From a virus, in the IMG/VR virus record IMGVR_UViG_3300031857_000304, positions 1 through 49,769 of that record: 49,769 bases of DNA; one strand, written 5' to 3'. Below are positions 6,751 to 15,861 of the stretch, piece by piece. The position numbers and the translations under genes are program-made. The notes beneath the pieces were generated by a model, which was not told the origin of the DNA, searched no databases, and worked only from the letters and a program-made list of their open reading frames with translations. The stretch's first letter is position 1. Each line of letters begins with the position of its first letter.

Positions 6751-9700
6751 TACTTATTTTTTAATTCTTCTATTTCTTTTTTTAATTCCTTTATTGCTTC
6801 AACTAATAATGGAACTACTTTTTCGTATTGTATTGTCAAATAATTTTCACCAGATTTCGAATTACCATTTCCATCATTATCAAATGGTGCAATCTTTACT
6901 GCTTCAGGTAAAACTTCTTGTACATCTTGTGCAAACATCCCAACTACTTTTTCATCAGTACTATATCCAGCTAATTTATTTGCAGTTTCATTCCAATTAT
7001 AAGTAAACCCGGATAATTTATTTAATTTTTCTAATGGATTGGATAACAATTCTATATTATTTTTCAATCTTCTATCAGATGAGAATGCAGTTATGTTTCC
7101 AGTTGCGGTTAATCCTCCTCCAACAGCAACAAAATCTGCATTATTGGCTCTTTGTACTTCAAAATATCGGGTATTACTAAATACAACTTGAAATCCTCCG
7201 GCTGCCAATTCAGTTTTTGAAACGGGAATAGCTGCCTCAATAGATGAAAGAGATGGAGTATTAATATCCATATAAAAATAAGCCGGAGGATTAAATTGAC
7301 TCATTACTCCTGCGCCATAAACTCCTTTTATAACAGGTGTAAGTGAATAAAACCCTTGTTTTAATACAACGGTTGTTGATAACGTTCCTCCTGACATAGT
7401 ATGAGTAATGATACTAGTACCTATTGTATTCGTTACTTGACTACCATTATAAGAAACAGTACTATATACATCTCCATCTGGTGTTGTTAATCTAAACCCA
7501 TATTCATAGTAAAATTTTTGATATTCTAGATATGTGGCTGGAATTTGTCCATCATCTCCGCTAACTTCAAATCGATTCGGAGTAGCTCCACCTACATTTG
7601 CAGTTATCGTACATGTTCTTCCAATATTAGCATCACCCGCAGATATAGTAAATGAAGTACTTCCACCTGTTAAATCACCAGTATTTTCTCTATAATATTC
7701 AGTTCCTATTTGATTGTTATATGTGTAAGCGGTAAATCCAGCTGATTGTCCGATTGAAGATAAATTAAATCCACTAAAACTAACAGATTTCGGTGATAAA
7801 CCATTATTAGCATTTATATCAACCACTAAACTATTTCCACTATAAAGTTCTACTGATGGTACAGTTGCTGATAATTGAACCTTTTTATTATTCGCAGTTC
7901 CGTATAAAGTTGGACCGGTCAATACCCAACTTCCAATATATCCATCGGTAGCTGCAATAGAACCACTAAAGTATCCACTTGCTGCAACTAACTCTCCACT
8001 AAATGTACCACCGGCAGCTGCTAATTTTCCTTTAAAAAATGCATCTCCCGAAGAACTAATAAAAAAGTTTCTACTTCTTAAAGAACCATTATCTAAATTA
8101 AAAATAGTTCCATTTACAGTATAACCTCCGATGGCCAAAGTTTCACCACTTCCTAATGTATATCCAGTCGATGTTATAACTCCCGTTGAAATCTTACCAC
8201 CATGAATAGTTGTTACATTTGCACCACCAATATGATTTGTAATAGAACCCGATGGTATATGGTTAATTACATTTGTACCATCTTCTAAAGTATTTGCAGC
8301 AGTAAACGTTACCAATCCACTAAATCCGATTGCCTGAACAGGTGTACTAAATGATGGTGTAGAAGATACATCACTTCCTGCAGATGATTCCACCGCAGTA
8401 TATGTTGAATACCAATATTTGTTACTATTTCCGGCAGCGAATGTTGGTGCACCCTTTGCCCAATTCGATGTTAAACCACTAAAGTTTCCGGTACTAAATG
8501 TAAATGAAGTTGCTCCGGGGGTAGATGGTGCAGATCCCGCTGATAATTGATAATAAATTATTCCGGTTGCAGTTCTTAATCCATTTGTACCATTTGTACC
8601 ATTTGTACCATTTGAACCTGAAGGCCCGGTGGCACCGGTAGCACCAGTTGGAACTTTAGTAAATCTAACAACAATTGTTTGGGTTTGCCCCGCAGTTCCC
8701 TCACTATCGGTATGAGTAACTACAATAGTAGCAGATGCTTCTGCTGCATTCATCACCGCCGATGTCATCGTAAGAGTATTTCCACTTATAGTTGGATTCG
8801 TTGAAAACCCACTATATGTTGCAGTCATAGATGTGAATCTACTCGTTGTTCCCTCTAAAGCATTTACAGTAACATTGGATAAAGTTCCAGTTTGTACACC
8901 CGCAGTATTAGCCAATACCGATTGAGCCTGTGGTGATGCACTTACAACCACCAATGGAACTGCCTTTTTAATTTTTGATAATGTTATAGTATCATTAAGA
9001 ATTCTATTTGTACTCTCACTATCAGTAACTCTTGCAGTTAGGGTAATTACGGTTGAATTTACTCCATTACCCAATGTTCTTCCAGCCAAAGTTATTGTAC
9101 TACTAGTAGAACCAGAACTTGCTACTATATTAGAAATATCAGATGATGATGCGGTTATAGAATTTATAGTTAATGATGATGTTACACCATTATATGTTTG
9201 CCTAACAATTACACTTGAATTTGTAAATGCATCAATTTGTTCTCCGGTGGATTTTGCTGATACTGATTGTGCAGCGTTTGTGGTAATGATTTCCAAAACA
9301 GGTGCTGCTTTTTTTACTTTTGATAGCGAAATGCTACCTGAAATATTTCTACTAGATCCTTCTGAATCTAAAACAGTTCCATTCAAAACTAAATCAGCTG
9401 AATCAAACCCATTTGCTAACGATGCCGTTATGAATTCATTTGATACGGTTTTTCCAAATATAACGGCTCCATTCGGAATCGATGTGGGATTTAATGAAGT
9501 TGCTAATCTTCTTGTGGTAACCCCATCATATGTATCAGATATACTCATTGTCACCGGTACAAAAGTTCCAACTTGAATACCAGTTGATGTAGCATCGGTG
9601 CTTTGATTTGAATTAACAATATCAAATGATATGACAGGCGCTGCCTTTTTTACTTTAGAATATGTAATTTCTTTGGATGAACTTATTATTGTTCCCCCAC

Positions 9701-12380
9701 CATCTTTATATTTTACATCTAATACCAAAGAACCACTATCTACTGATAAAGAAGATAATGAATAATTAATACCATTAAAATTAGCGGCAACCCCTGCGGA
9801 TGTAGATGAAGATATACTAGCGCTATATGAATTAGTAACAAATAGTGATGAATAACTTATTACTTCATTTCCAACTTTTACTAACAATGAACCACTACTA
9901 GCATTTAAACTTCCTGATATTGCGCCAGTTGAAAGAGCGGGAAATGATGTATTTTCATTTGTTGCAATTACCGAAAACCCATCTAAAACTTTTACAGGTG
10001 AAATTTTTACAAAATCAGAATACTCTATTCCTAAATTATCAGAACCAGTAAATGCATATGTTACATCTCCTATTGAATAAGGATATGAACTACCAACTAA
10101 GCTGTACGTTGTAACACCATCCACAGTTCCTACTATTGATAACGCAGGTGCACCAGGTGAAGAATTTACTTCAATTGGAACTATTAATGATTCTAAATTT
10201 TGTCTTTTAGCTTGAATTAAAATTGTTTGGCCAACTGGGTTTAAACTTAAATTTGTAGCTTTATAAAAAAATTGATTTGTATTAGAACTTACAAATAAAC
10301 CCTTTGAATCAGTTCCATCTTGTCCACTTGCCCCTGCCACTAATCTACCTATTGTAAATCTTTTTATAAATGGCTGAGTTGATTCGGTTTCTTCTAATGT
10401 ATAGGTAATTCTATCAACTATTGTATCACCACTTTGTGTAGGTAAATTATGAAGAGAACCTGTGAATTTTGTAACATCTAATGAGGCGGAAAAACTATAT
10501 AAATCTTCGTGATAATATGTAAATTCACCTGGATAATTTGCTGCACCCCCATAAACTGATTCTGAAATAACAAATCCTCCGGTGTCAAACACTTGTCTAG
10601 TCAAAGTAAGATTTCCTAAAATTCGATTTTTAGTTCCTACTATATTAATAGATTGAGAAAGAGGTAATGGGTATAAACTAGATGAGAAATTAAAAAATTG
10701 TTTATCTACATCTATTGTAATATTTTTATCAATTAATCCAATGTTACCACTTTGAAATGTTTTAGCGCTTGTTACTACAATGGGAACATAGTTGTTATTT
10801 ATATCGAAAAACTCAAATTTAAAATCAAATGTTTCTCTCTCTAAATCTCTATCCACCGGAATTATAAAACTAAATTCATCTGGTGAAAATCCTAATTCAT
10901 GTGATGCTTTTAAACTCACACTACCAACATGCCAATAAGAATTTGCGGTTGTATTACTTGCTTCAAAATTTATTGTCCAATTATCGGTTATAGGTGGGAC
11001 AAAATTAAATATCCTTTTATTTGCTCCTCTAAATTCATTTGAACCGGTAAATGTTGCCAAACTTTGAGTTACATAATAATTTGAAATACCACTTCCACTT
11101 CGAAGAGTGCTAGTTAAATAAACCTTTAATGTATCGTTTGTATCATTAGATGATGTATCGTAATAATTGTAAAATTCTAATGCATATTCACTACCACTTT
11201 CTAATCTTATATCATCACCCAAATTTGTTGATAAACGATTGTTTCTTAACTTTACAGCTCTATAAATTTTTGATGAATCTAAAATATTACCCGCATTACT
11301 TTGTGTAGCCCAAAATGCATTCCAACTTTGTCCATTCTCATATGATTGGCTAAAATGGCCTACATCTATTGCAGAACCGGATATAATAGTTGTTAATAGT
11401 TCCGATGGTTCTACTCTCGTATCTTGTATAACTTCGTAATCAACATTCGAGGCTCTTGATTTTTTAAATACTTTAATTCTTTCAACATCCCCAACAAAAG
11501 TTTGAAGATGGTTTATTTCAAATCTACCGAATGAACCTAATATAGATGATGCGACGGGATTTTGATTATATTGATATGAAAGAGAATAATTTTTACCACT
11601 AAAATTTGATACCAATCCATCAGATGAAGTAAACGGTGTCGCCACTATTACTGATGTGTTATTAAGGTATTCTACTATTTCAGCATTTTGTATATTAGTT
11701 CCTGTTACTGATATATAAGTTCCACCATCTGCAAATACTCCGCTTTGCTTTTGAATTAAGTATCTTATTCCCCCTCTATATCCTCTTAATGTAGTTCCTT
11801 CCGATGGTGTTAAAGCCACACCTCTTACCAATCCATCATTTTGAGTTGCATTTACTAAATTTCTAGAATAAAAACTTTCATTTAATTCTTCAATTATTAC
11901 TTCCGGTCTTCTTACAAATCTTACTCTCGTTTCGTTAGGAATATTTTTATTAATTTTTATATCCCTTTCCCATTTTATATTATAGATTCCTTCCCAATCT
12001 TCCGGTATAGGTTGAATAAATCCATTTTCATCCAAATACTTATCCAATTCACCCAAAATAGTTATTTTACCTATTCCAATTGGTGTATCTTCATAAACAT
12101 AAACTCCTATTAATTTTGATAAACCTTCATAGTATTCGGGTATACCTTCACCAGGTTGAACAAATAATGGATTACCTTCGGTATCTAAAACTTCAATTTT
12201 GATTTCAGTTGATGGTTTTAGAAATGTAGAACCCTCTATTAGAAATCCATTTTTTCCCGCAGTAAATAAATCTCCTAATTCAGAAATTTTAAAATATTGT
12301 GAAAGGGGGTTATTATCAACTATAAAAGTTTGAAAGTTGGATAAATTTTGTAGTGGAGAAGTTTTCTTTATTCTAGACAT
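6750..12380 (-). CDS. Giant tail fibre protein with C-terminal S74 intramolecular chaperone, 1876 aa
   Basis: The C-terminal ~110 residues are the endosialidase-type chaperone (Peptidase_S74): SSDRRLKNNI from residue 1767 with the serine/lysine pair (S1768, K1773) expected to self-cleave, followed by YNWN, GMFAQDVQEVLPEAV, LTIQYEKVVPLLVEAIK and a terminal coiled coil. A collagen-like stretch (GATGATGPSG then GTN repeats) lies near residues 1245-1265. Three beta-sandwich repeats of about 110 residues, each opening with SKVKKAAP or SKIKKAVP, span roughly 910-1243. The trimeric fibre should bind the host surface. The N-terminus (MSRIKKTSPLQNLSNF) is presumably the baseplate anchor. The gene heads the tail fibre/glycan operon. 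Confidence 0.92.
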   Translation of the reverse strand: MSRIKKTSPLQNLSNFQTFIVDNNPLSQYFKISELGDLFTAGKNGFLIEGSTFLKPSTEIKIEVLDTEGNPLFVQPGEGIPEYYEGLSKLIGVYVYEDTPIGIGKITILGELDKYLDENGFIQPIPEDWEGIYNIKWERDIKINKNIPNETRVRFVRRPEVIIEELNESFYSRNLVNATQNDGLVRGVALTPSEGTTLRGYRGGIRYLIQKQSGVFADGGTYISVTGTNIQNAEIVEYLNNTSVIVATPFTSSDGLVSNFSGKNYSLSYQYNQNPVASSILGSFGRFEINHLQTFVGDVERIKVFKKSRASNVDYEVIQDTRVEPSELLTTIISGSAIDVGHFSQSYENGQSWNAFWATQSNAGNILDSSKIYRAVKLRNNRLSTNLGDDIRLESGSEYALEFYNYYDTSSNDTNDTLKVYLTSTLRSGSGISNYYVTQSLATFTGSNEFRGANKRIFNFVPPITDNWTINFEASNTTANSYWHVGSVSLKASHELGFSPDEFSFIIPVDRDLERETFDFKFEFFDINNNYVPIVVTSAKTFQSGNIGLIDKNITIDVDKQFFNFSSSLYPLPLSQSINIVGTKNRILGNLTLTRQVFDTGGFVISESVYGGAANYPGEFTYYHEDLYSFSASLDVTKFTGSLHNLPTQSGDTIVDRITYTLEETESTQPFIKRFTIGRLVAGASGQDGTDSKGLFVSSNTNQFFYKATNLSLNPVGQTILIQAKRQNLESLIVPIEVNSSPGAPALSIVGTVDGVTTYSLVGSSYPYSIGDVTYAFTGSDNLGIEYSDFVKISPVKVLDGFSVIATNENTSFPALSTGAISGSLNASSGSLLVKVGNEVISYSSLFVTNSYSASISSSTSAGVAANFNGINYSLSSLSVDSGSLVLDVKYKDGGGTIISSSKEITYSKVKKAAPVISFDIVNSNQSTDATSTGIQVGTFVPVTMSISDTYDGVTTRRLATSLNPTSIPNGAVIFGKTVSNEFITASLANGFDSADLVLNGTVLDSEGSSRNISGSISLSKVKKAAPVLEIITTNAAQSVSAKSTGEQIDAFTNSSVIVRQTYNGVTSSLTINSITASSSDISNIVASSGSTSSTITLAGRTLGNGVNSTVITLTARVTDSESTNRILNDTITLSKIKKAVPLVVVSASPQAQSVLANTAGVQTGTLSNVTVNALEGTTSRFTSMTATYSGFSTNPTISGNTLTMTSAVMNAAEASATIVVTHTDSEGTAGQTQTIVVRFTKVPTGATGATGPSGSNGTNGTNGTNGLRTATGIIYYQLSAGSAPSTPGATSFTFSTGNFSGLTSNWAKGAPTFAAGNSNKYWYSTYTAVESSAGSDVSSTPSFSTPVQAIGFSGLVTFTAANTLEDGTNVINHIPSGSITNHIGGANVTTIHGGKISTGVITSTGYTLGSGETLAIGGYTVNGTIFNLDNGSLRSRNFFISSSGDAFFKGKLAAAGGTFSGELVAASGYFSGSIAATDGYIGSWVLTGPTLYGTANNKKVQLSATVPSVELYSGNSLVVDINANNGLSPKSVSFSGFNLSSIGQSAGFTAYTYNNQIGTEYYRENTGDLTGGSTSFTISAGDANIGRTCTITANVGGATPNRFEVSGDDGQIPATYLEYQKFYYEYGFRLTTPDGDVYSTVSYNGSQVTNTIGTSIITHTMSGGTLSTTVVLKQGFYSLTPVIKGVYGAGVMSQFNPPAYFYMDINTPSLSSIEAAIPVSKTELAAGGFQVVFSNTRYFEVQRANNADFVAVGGGLTATGNITAFSSDRRLKNNIELLSNPLEKLNKLSGFTYNWNETANKLAGYSTDEKVVGMFAQDVQEVLPEAVKIAPFDNDGNGNSKSGENYLTIQYEKVVPLLVEAIKELKKEIEELKNK
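8581..8616 (-). repeat. Tandem 9-bp repeat coding Gly-Thr-Asn
   Basis: On the minus strand the unit GGTACAAAT recurs about four times, with the last copy diverged, and encodes the collagen-like GTN triplets of the tail fibre. Near-identical DNA units in frame suggest the triplet number can change by slippage without breaking the gene. Confidence 0.8.
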
Positions 12381-12398
12381 TTTAATTCAGTATTCAGA

Positions 12399-12406
12399 AA
12401 TAAATA
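12399..12406 (-). promoter_or_regulatory. Candidate late promoter element for the tail fibre operon (TATTTATT)
   Basis: The minus strand reads AATATTTATTTCTG, 18 nt before the tail fibre ATG, a 7/8 match to the TATTTATA element found before other virion units. The same gap also holds TATAAATA in this orientation (12418-12425), which is the classical T4 late box, so either could serve. Confidence 0.4.
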
Positions 12407-12417
12407 TTCTTTATATG

Positions 12418-12425
12418 TATTTATA
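12418..12425 (+). promoter_or_regulatory. Candidate promoter element TATTTATA, plus-strand orientation
   Basis: An exact TATTTATA on the plus strand lies 27 nt before the ATG of the only plus-strand gene. Everywhere else this element precedes minus-strand genes in minus orientation, so its reversal here supports a directional function. Confidence 0.4.
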
Positions 12426-12452
12426 TAAGTAAATACTAAAGAAATCTAAAGA

Positions 12453-12638
12453 ATGATAAAGAAATCCGATAGATATGCGATGTTACAACTCCCAAAAGAG
12501 GTTCATACCGTATTAAAAGATTATTGCGATGAGAGAGGTCTAAAAATGAGTAGGTTCGTATCTAATCTAATTAAAGAAAAAATACGAACCACCTCAAAAG
12601 TTAGAAATATACTACCGGCGGAAAGAATCAAAACTTAA
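12453..12638 (+). CDS. Ribbon-helix-helix (Arc/CopG-like) DNA-binding protein, 61 aa
   Basis: The sequence DRYAMLQLPKEVHTVLKDYC followed by KMSRFVSNLIKEKI matches the RHH layout: a short beta strand (YAMLQLP), helix A (KEVHTVLKDYCDERG) and helix B starting MSRFVSN. It probably dimerises and binds an operator. It is the only convincing plus-strand gene. It lies divergent to the tail fibre operon, and its end overlaps the 3' end of the nuclease gene by 11 bases, tail to tail. Autoregulation or control of the fibre operon through the shared 72-nt gap is plausible. The basic C-terminus may add DNA contacts. Confidence 0.8.
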   Translation: MIKKSDRYAMLQLPKEVHTVLKDYCDERGLKMSRFVSNLIKEKIRTTSKVRNILPAERIKT

Positions 12639-15600
12639 CGGAACTAAACCCGCTATCTTTCTTAATTTCTAAAAGAGTATCCACCACATCTCTCATAGAA
12701 TCAATATGTGAAATTACAATCACAAATTCAAATTGAGTTTTTAGATAAGCAAATGCCATAAATAGTGATTGTAAATTCTCACTATCTAATGTTCCAAATC
12801 CTTCATCAATAACTAAAAAGTTTGGTCGAGGAAGATTACAAATGTTAATTAAAGCAACTCTAATTGCTAATCCACTAATAAACTTCTCCATACCACTACA
12901 CATTTCCAACGGCCACTTTCTACTATCTCCATAATTGATATAAGCATTTACATTCTTACCATCCATTTGTAGATTCATACTGAACTCTACTATTTGACCT
13001 AAGATGTTATTAATCTCACCTTCAATAGATGGGAGTGTTTTAGAAATCAACTCATAAGAAATACCATCTCTTTTCACCGCATCTAAATAGTATTCGTATA
13101 ATTTGTTGGTTTCTTCTAATTCTTTTATCTTCGCGATGTTTTCTTCTATTGTAGTCTTTTCTTGCCTCGCTTTGGATATGTTGGTATTTATATGAAGAAT
13201 CGTATCACTTTTTCTTTTTAACTCCCTCTTAATACCATCAACAATTTCTTTAGTATCATTAATATTCTTTCGAAGTTGTTTATTAGTTTCGATTTGTTCT
13301 TTGTTCTTATGATACTCATCGATGTTTGAAGTAGCAACCTTTATACTATCTTCACAATCCCTTATATCTAATTTTGTTTTTGAGATCTGTTCTTTGATTC
13401 GACTAACTAATGTTTTGGAATCATTTATCTCTTTATGTTTTGTCTGATATGTTTTATATGCTTCTTCTATTCCATTTAGTATTTCCAAAGTTTGTCTAAT
13501 ACTCAACACATCAGATAATGCCTCGTCAACAATACTTTCTAATTGAGGTAAAGAAGTTTTTGCATTCATTGCATCTTTTACAAATGCATTATCACAACAA
13601 AACTCACAATTCGGGTCGTATTTATGATTATCTAAATGTTTGATTTTTTCTATTGCACCATCTAAATAAATCTTAGCACTCGAATGAACTTTTTCAGCTT
13701 TAACTAAATCATCTTTTTTTGTTGCATAATCAGAGTATGCATATTCTATATCAACACTACTATCTCCTATTGTAAAATTAGATAATACTTTTTCTTGCTC
13801 AACTAATTGTAATACTATCTCTTCTGCCTGAATAAGTTGGGTATCCATTTTTTCTAACTTATCAATATGAGATTCTAATGAAGATGTTAGTGAATTTAAT
13901 TTATTTGTTTCAACATCTAAATCTAATGTGATTGTAGTTTGGATAATCTGTGATTCTAAATTTGATAAAGTTTTTTCTACTTCAGTTTTATCTAATTCCA
14001 AATCTTCTTTTTCAGATTGAAGTAAATCAAATTGAGATTGACCATCATTAATAATCGTTTCTAATTCCGCCAATCTTTGTGAGAAGTCATCTTTCTTAAA
14101 ATTCTTTAATAGGATAGCCGCTTCTTTATTATCTTCATTTACTACATCGAATAATTTATCAAATACATTTACACCGATGTATTGTGCTAAAATATCTTTT
14201 CTTTCCGATTGTGATTTATCTATGAACAATGCGTTATTACCTTGTAACGAAAGTGATGTCATTACAAAATCTTCATAAGTTCCTAAATACTTTCGGATTA
14301 TATCGTTTGTATCTCTTCTTTCTTCACCATTCAAAGATTCCTCAATTCCATCTACAATTCTATAAAAGTTTACATTCACTTTTACATTCCCACCTTTTGT
14401 AGTATGAGCTTCTCTTTCAATGTAATAATCTACGCCATCAATTTCAAAATTAAACTTACAATTGAATGTATCTTTTTGATTATTCATAATATGGGTAGCC
14501 TTAAATGCTCTACTACACTTATCAAAAATACAAAATGAGAGTGAATCGAAAAGAGATGATTTACCTTGTGTGTTTGGTGCAAATAATCCTATTATACCCC
14601 TTGCATTTTCAAAGTTTATTTTGTTCCCTTCACCATATGAAAACATATTACTGAATTCAAATGTTTTAGGAATCCATAGTATATTATCAGTTTCTTCGTG
14701 AGTAATTTTTAGATTTACATTATTATTTATCTCAACAATTTTATCTAATGTTTTATCATCTAATAAAAACTGCCTTTCCAAATACTCTCTAATCAATCCA
14801 TTCTGAACATTCGGGTCTTTAACATTACCCGCTAAGTTTCTAGCGTTTCGGTTTTTTGATTTTAATGAATTAAGAGTATCTTGTTTGGTAATTGTAATTT
14901 CATTTACCTTAAACATTTGTTGTAATTCAGCTGATACTAATTTTATATCACTAACTTCGGTATCAGAAAAACGAACTCTTAAACGCGGTTGTTTAGGTAA
15001 TTTAGTTCCAATCTCGTTTCTTACCCATTGAGGAATCACACCGTTTATAACATCAATCGTTAGGTAACCATAATCATTGTGAATGTTAAATTCTTCAAAT
15101 GTTTCAGTATCGACATTCCAAAGAAGGTATCCATGATTCTCTAAATACTCTCCATGATTTTGTTGAACTACGGATCCGGCGTAAACTACTATTGGTTTAC
15201 CATTTGCTCTATCTCTTTGTTGAACAACTTGTCTTTTGTGTATATCCCCCATCAATACCATATCAAACCCATCAAACATATCAGGTGTGAAATTGTGAGA
15301 AGATACAACATAACCAATATCGGTTTTTGCCGCATCAACGGGCCCGTGGAAGAAACAAATTTTCTTATTACCATTTACATCAACTCCTTTCGGCCAATTT
15401 TCTTTCTTATCCAAAATCGAATAAACAGTAAAAGTTATATCATCGGTGATTTGATATACACCAGTATCTCTTAAATAAACTAAATTTGGGAGTGAAAGAT
15501 TATCACATATAGGAGTTAGAACATCTAAACGGTCTTTATTGTTTAGATTACAATCATGATTTCCCGTAATAACAAATGTAGGTCTTCTCTTAGCACATTC

Positions 15601-15822
15601 AGTAAAGAACCAAGTGATTTCCCTTACTAATTCAGGAGACATTTCAGTTTTAGCGTGGGCTATATCACCTGCTAAATAGATTATAGAATCCTCTAAATTT
15701 TGGGAATCCACATCAGCTAAAAACTTATTTAATACCTCTCTATACTCTTTATGCCTTTTTAGATTACGAATATGTAAATCGGCCAAATGATAGATGTATT
15801 TAATGTTATCTAATTTAATCAT
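12628..15822 (-). CDS. Fused Mre11/Rad50-type (SbcD-SbcC, gp47-gp46) recombination nuclease, 1064 aa
   Basis: Residues 1-300 are a calcineurin-like phosphoesterase of the Mre11/SbcD/gp47 type: DLH (D15, H17), GDIAH (D53, H56), GNHD (87-90), FFHG (H159) and GDIH (192-195). From about 388 an SbcC/Rad50/gp46 ATPase begins, with Walker A APNTQGKSS (K421), a long coiled coil, a zinc-hook CEFC (C739, C742), an ABC signature near CSGMEKFISG and Walker B FLVIDEGFGTLD (D1006, E1007). In T4 these are two proteins. Here they are one chain, which should process DNA ends for recombination-dependent replication. A Bacteroidota-type -7 box lies 16 nt upstream of the start. Confidence 0.93.
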   Translation of the reverse strand: MIKLDNIKYIYHLADLHIRNLKRHKEYREVLNKFLADVDSQNLEDSIIYLAGDIAHAKTEMSPELVREITWFFTECAKRRPTFVITGNHDCNLNNKDRLDVLTPICDNLSLPNLVYLRDTGVYQITDDITFTVYSILDKKENWPKGVDVNGNKKICFFHGPVDAAKTDIGYVVSSHNFTPDMFDGFDMVLMGDIHKRQVVQQRDRANGKPIVVYAGSVVQQNHGEYLENHGYLLWNVDTETFEEFNIHNDYGYLTIDVINGVIPQWVRNEIGTKLPKQPRLRVRFSDTEVSDIKLVSAELQQMFKVNEITITKQDTLNSLKSKNRNARNLAGNVKDPNVQNGLIREYLERQFLLDDKTLDKIVEINNNVNLKITHEETDNILWIPKTFEFSNMFSYGEGNKINFENARGIIGLFAPNTQGKSSLFDSLSFCIFDKCSRAFKATHIMNNQKDTFNCKFNFEIDGVDYYIEREAHTTKGGNVKVNVNFYRIVDGIEESLNGEERRDTNDIIRKYLGTYEDFVMTSLSLQGNNALFIDKSQSERKDILAQYIGVNVFDKLFDVVNEDNKEAAILLKNFKKDDFSQRLAELETIINDGQSQFDLLQSEKEDLELDKTEVEKTLSNLESQIIQTTITLDLDVETNKLNSLTSSLESHIDKLEKMDTQLIQAEEIVLQLVEQEKVLSNFTIGDSSVDIEYAYSDYATKKDDLVKAEKVHSSAKIYLDGAIEKIKHLDNHKYDPNCEFCCDNAFVKDAMNAKTSLPQLESIVDEALSDVLSIRQTLEILNGIEEAYKTYQTKHKEINDSKTLVSRIKEQISKTKLDIRDCEDSIKVATSNIDEYHKNKEQIETNKQLRKNINDTKEIVDGIKRELKRKSDTILHINTNISKARQEKTTIEENIAKIKELEETNKLYEYYLDAVKRDGISYELISKTLPSIEGEINNILGQIVEFSMNLQMDGKNVNAYINYGDSRKWPLEMCSGMEKFISGLAIRVALINICNLPRPNFLVIDEGFGTLDSENLQSLFMAFAYLKTQFEFVIVISHIDSMRDVVDTLLEIKKDSGFSSVKF

Positions 15823-15838
15823 AGTATATTTCTTGTTG

Positions 15839-15846
15839 CAAAGATA
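15839..15846 (-). promoter_or_regulatory. Bacteroidota-type promoter -7 element (TATCTTTG) for the nuclease gene
   Basis: The minus strand reads TTTTTCGTATCTTTGCAAC, an exact TAnnTTTG match followed by C. No good TTTG -33 box is seen at the usual spacing. The same TTTTTCGTA sequence precedes the -7 box of the 286-aa gene at 17862. Confidence 0.6.
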
Positions 15847-15861
15847 CGAAAAATAAATGAA

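Noticed and set aside
9247-9576. Plus-strand open frame of 109 codons inside the tail fibre gene
   Set aside because: It is opposite a clearly coding repeat region, its composition is that of a reverse-complement shadow, and no start signals or family motifs are seen.
12418-12425. Reading the minus-strand TATAAATA as the only promoter of the tail fibre
   Set aside because: It is the reverse complement of TATTTATA, and most other virion genes have TATTTATA in gene direction. I cannot exclude it, so it is noted but not called separately.
15154-15474. Plus-strand open frame of 106 codons inside the nuclease gene
   Set aside because: It lies opposite the conserved Mre11 motifs, and its peptide is hydrophobic and low in complexity, with no match to any family I know.
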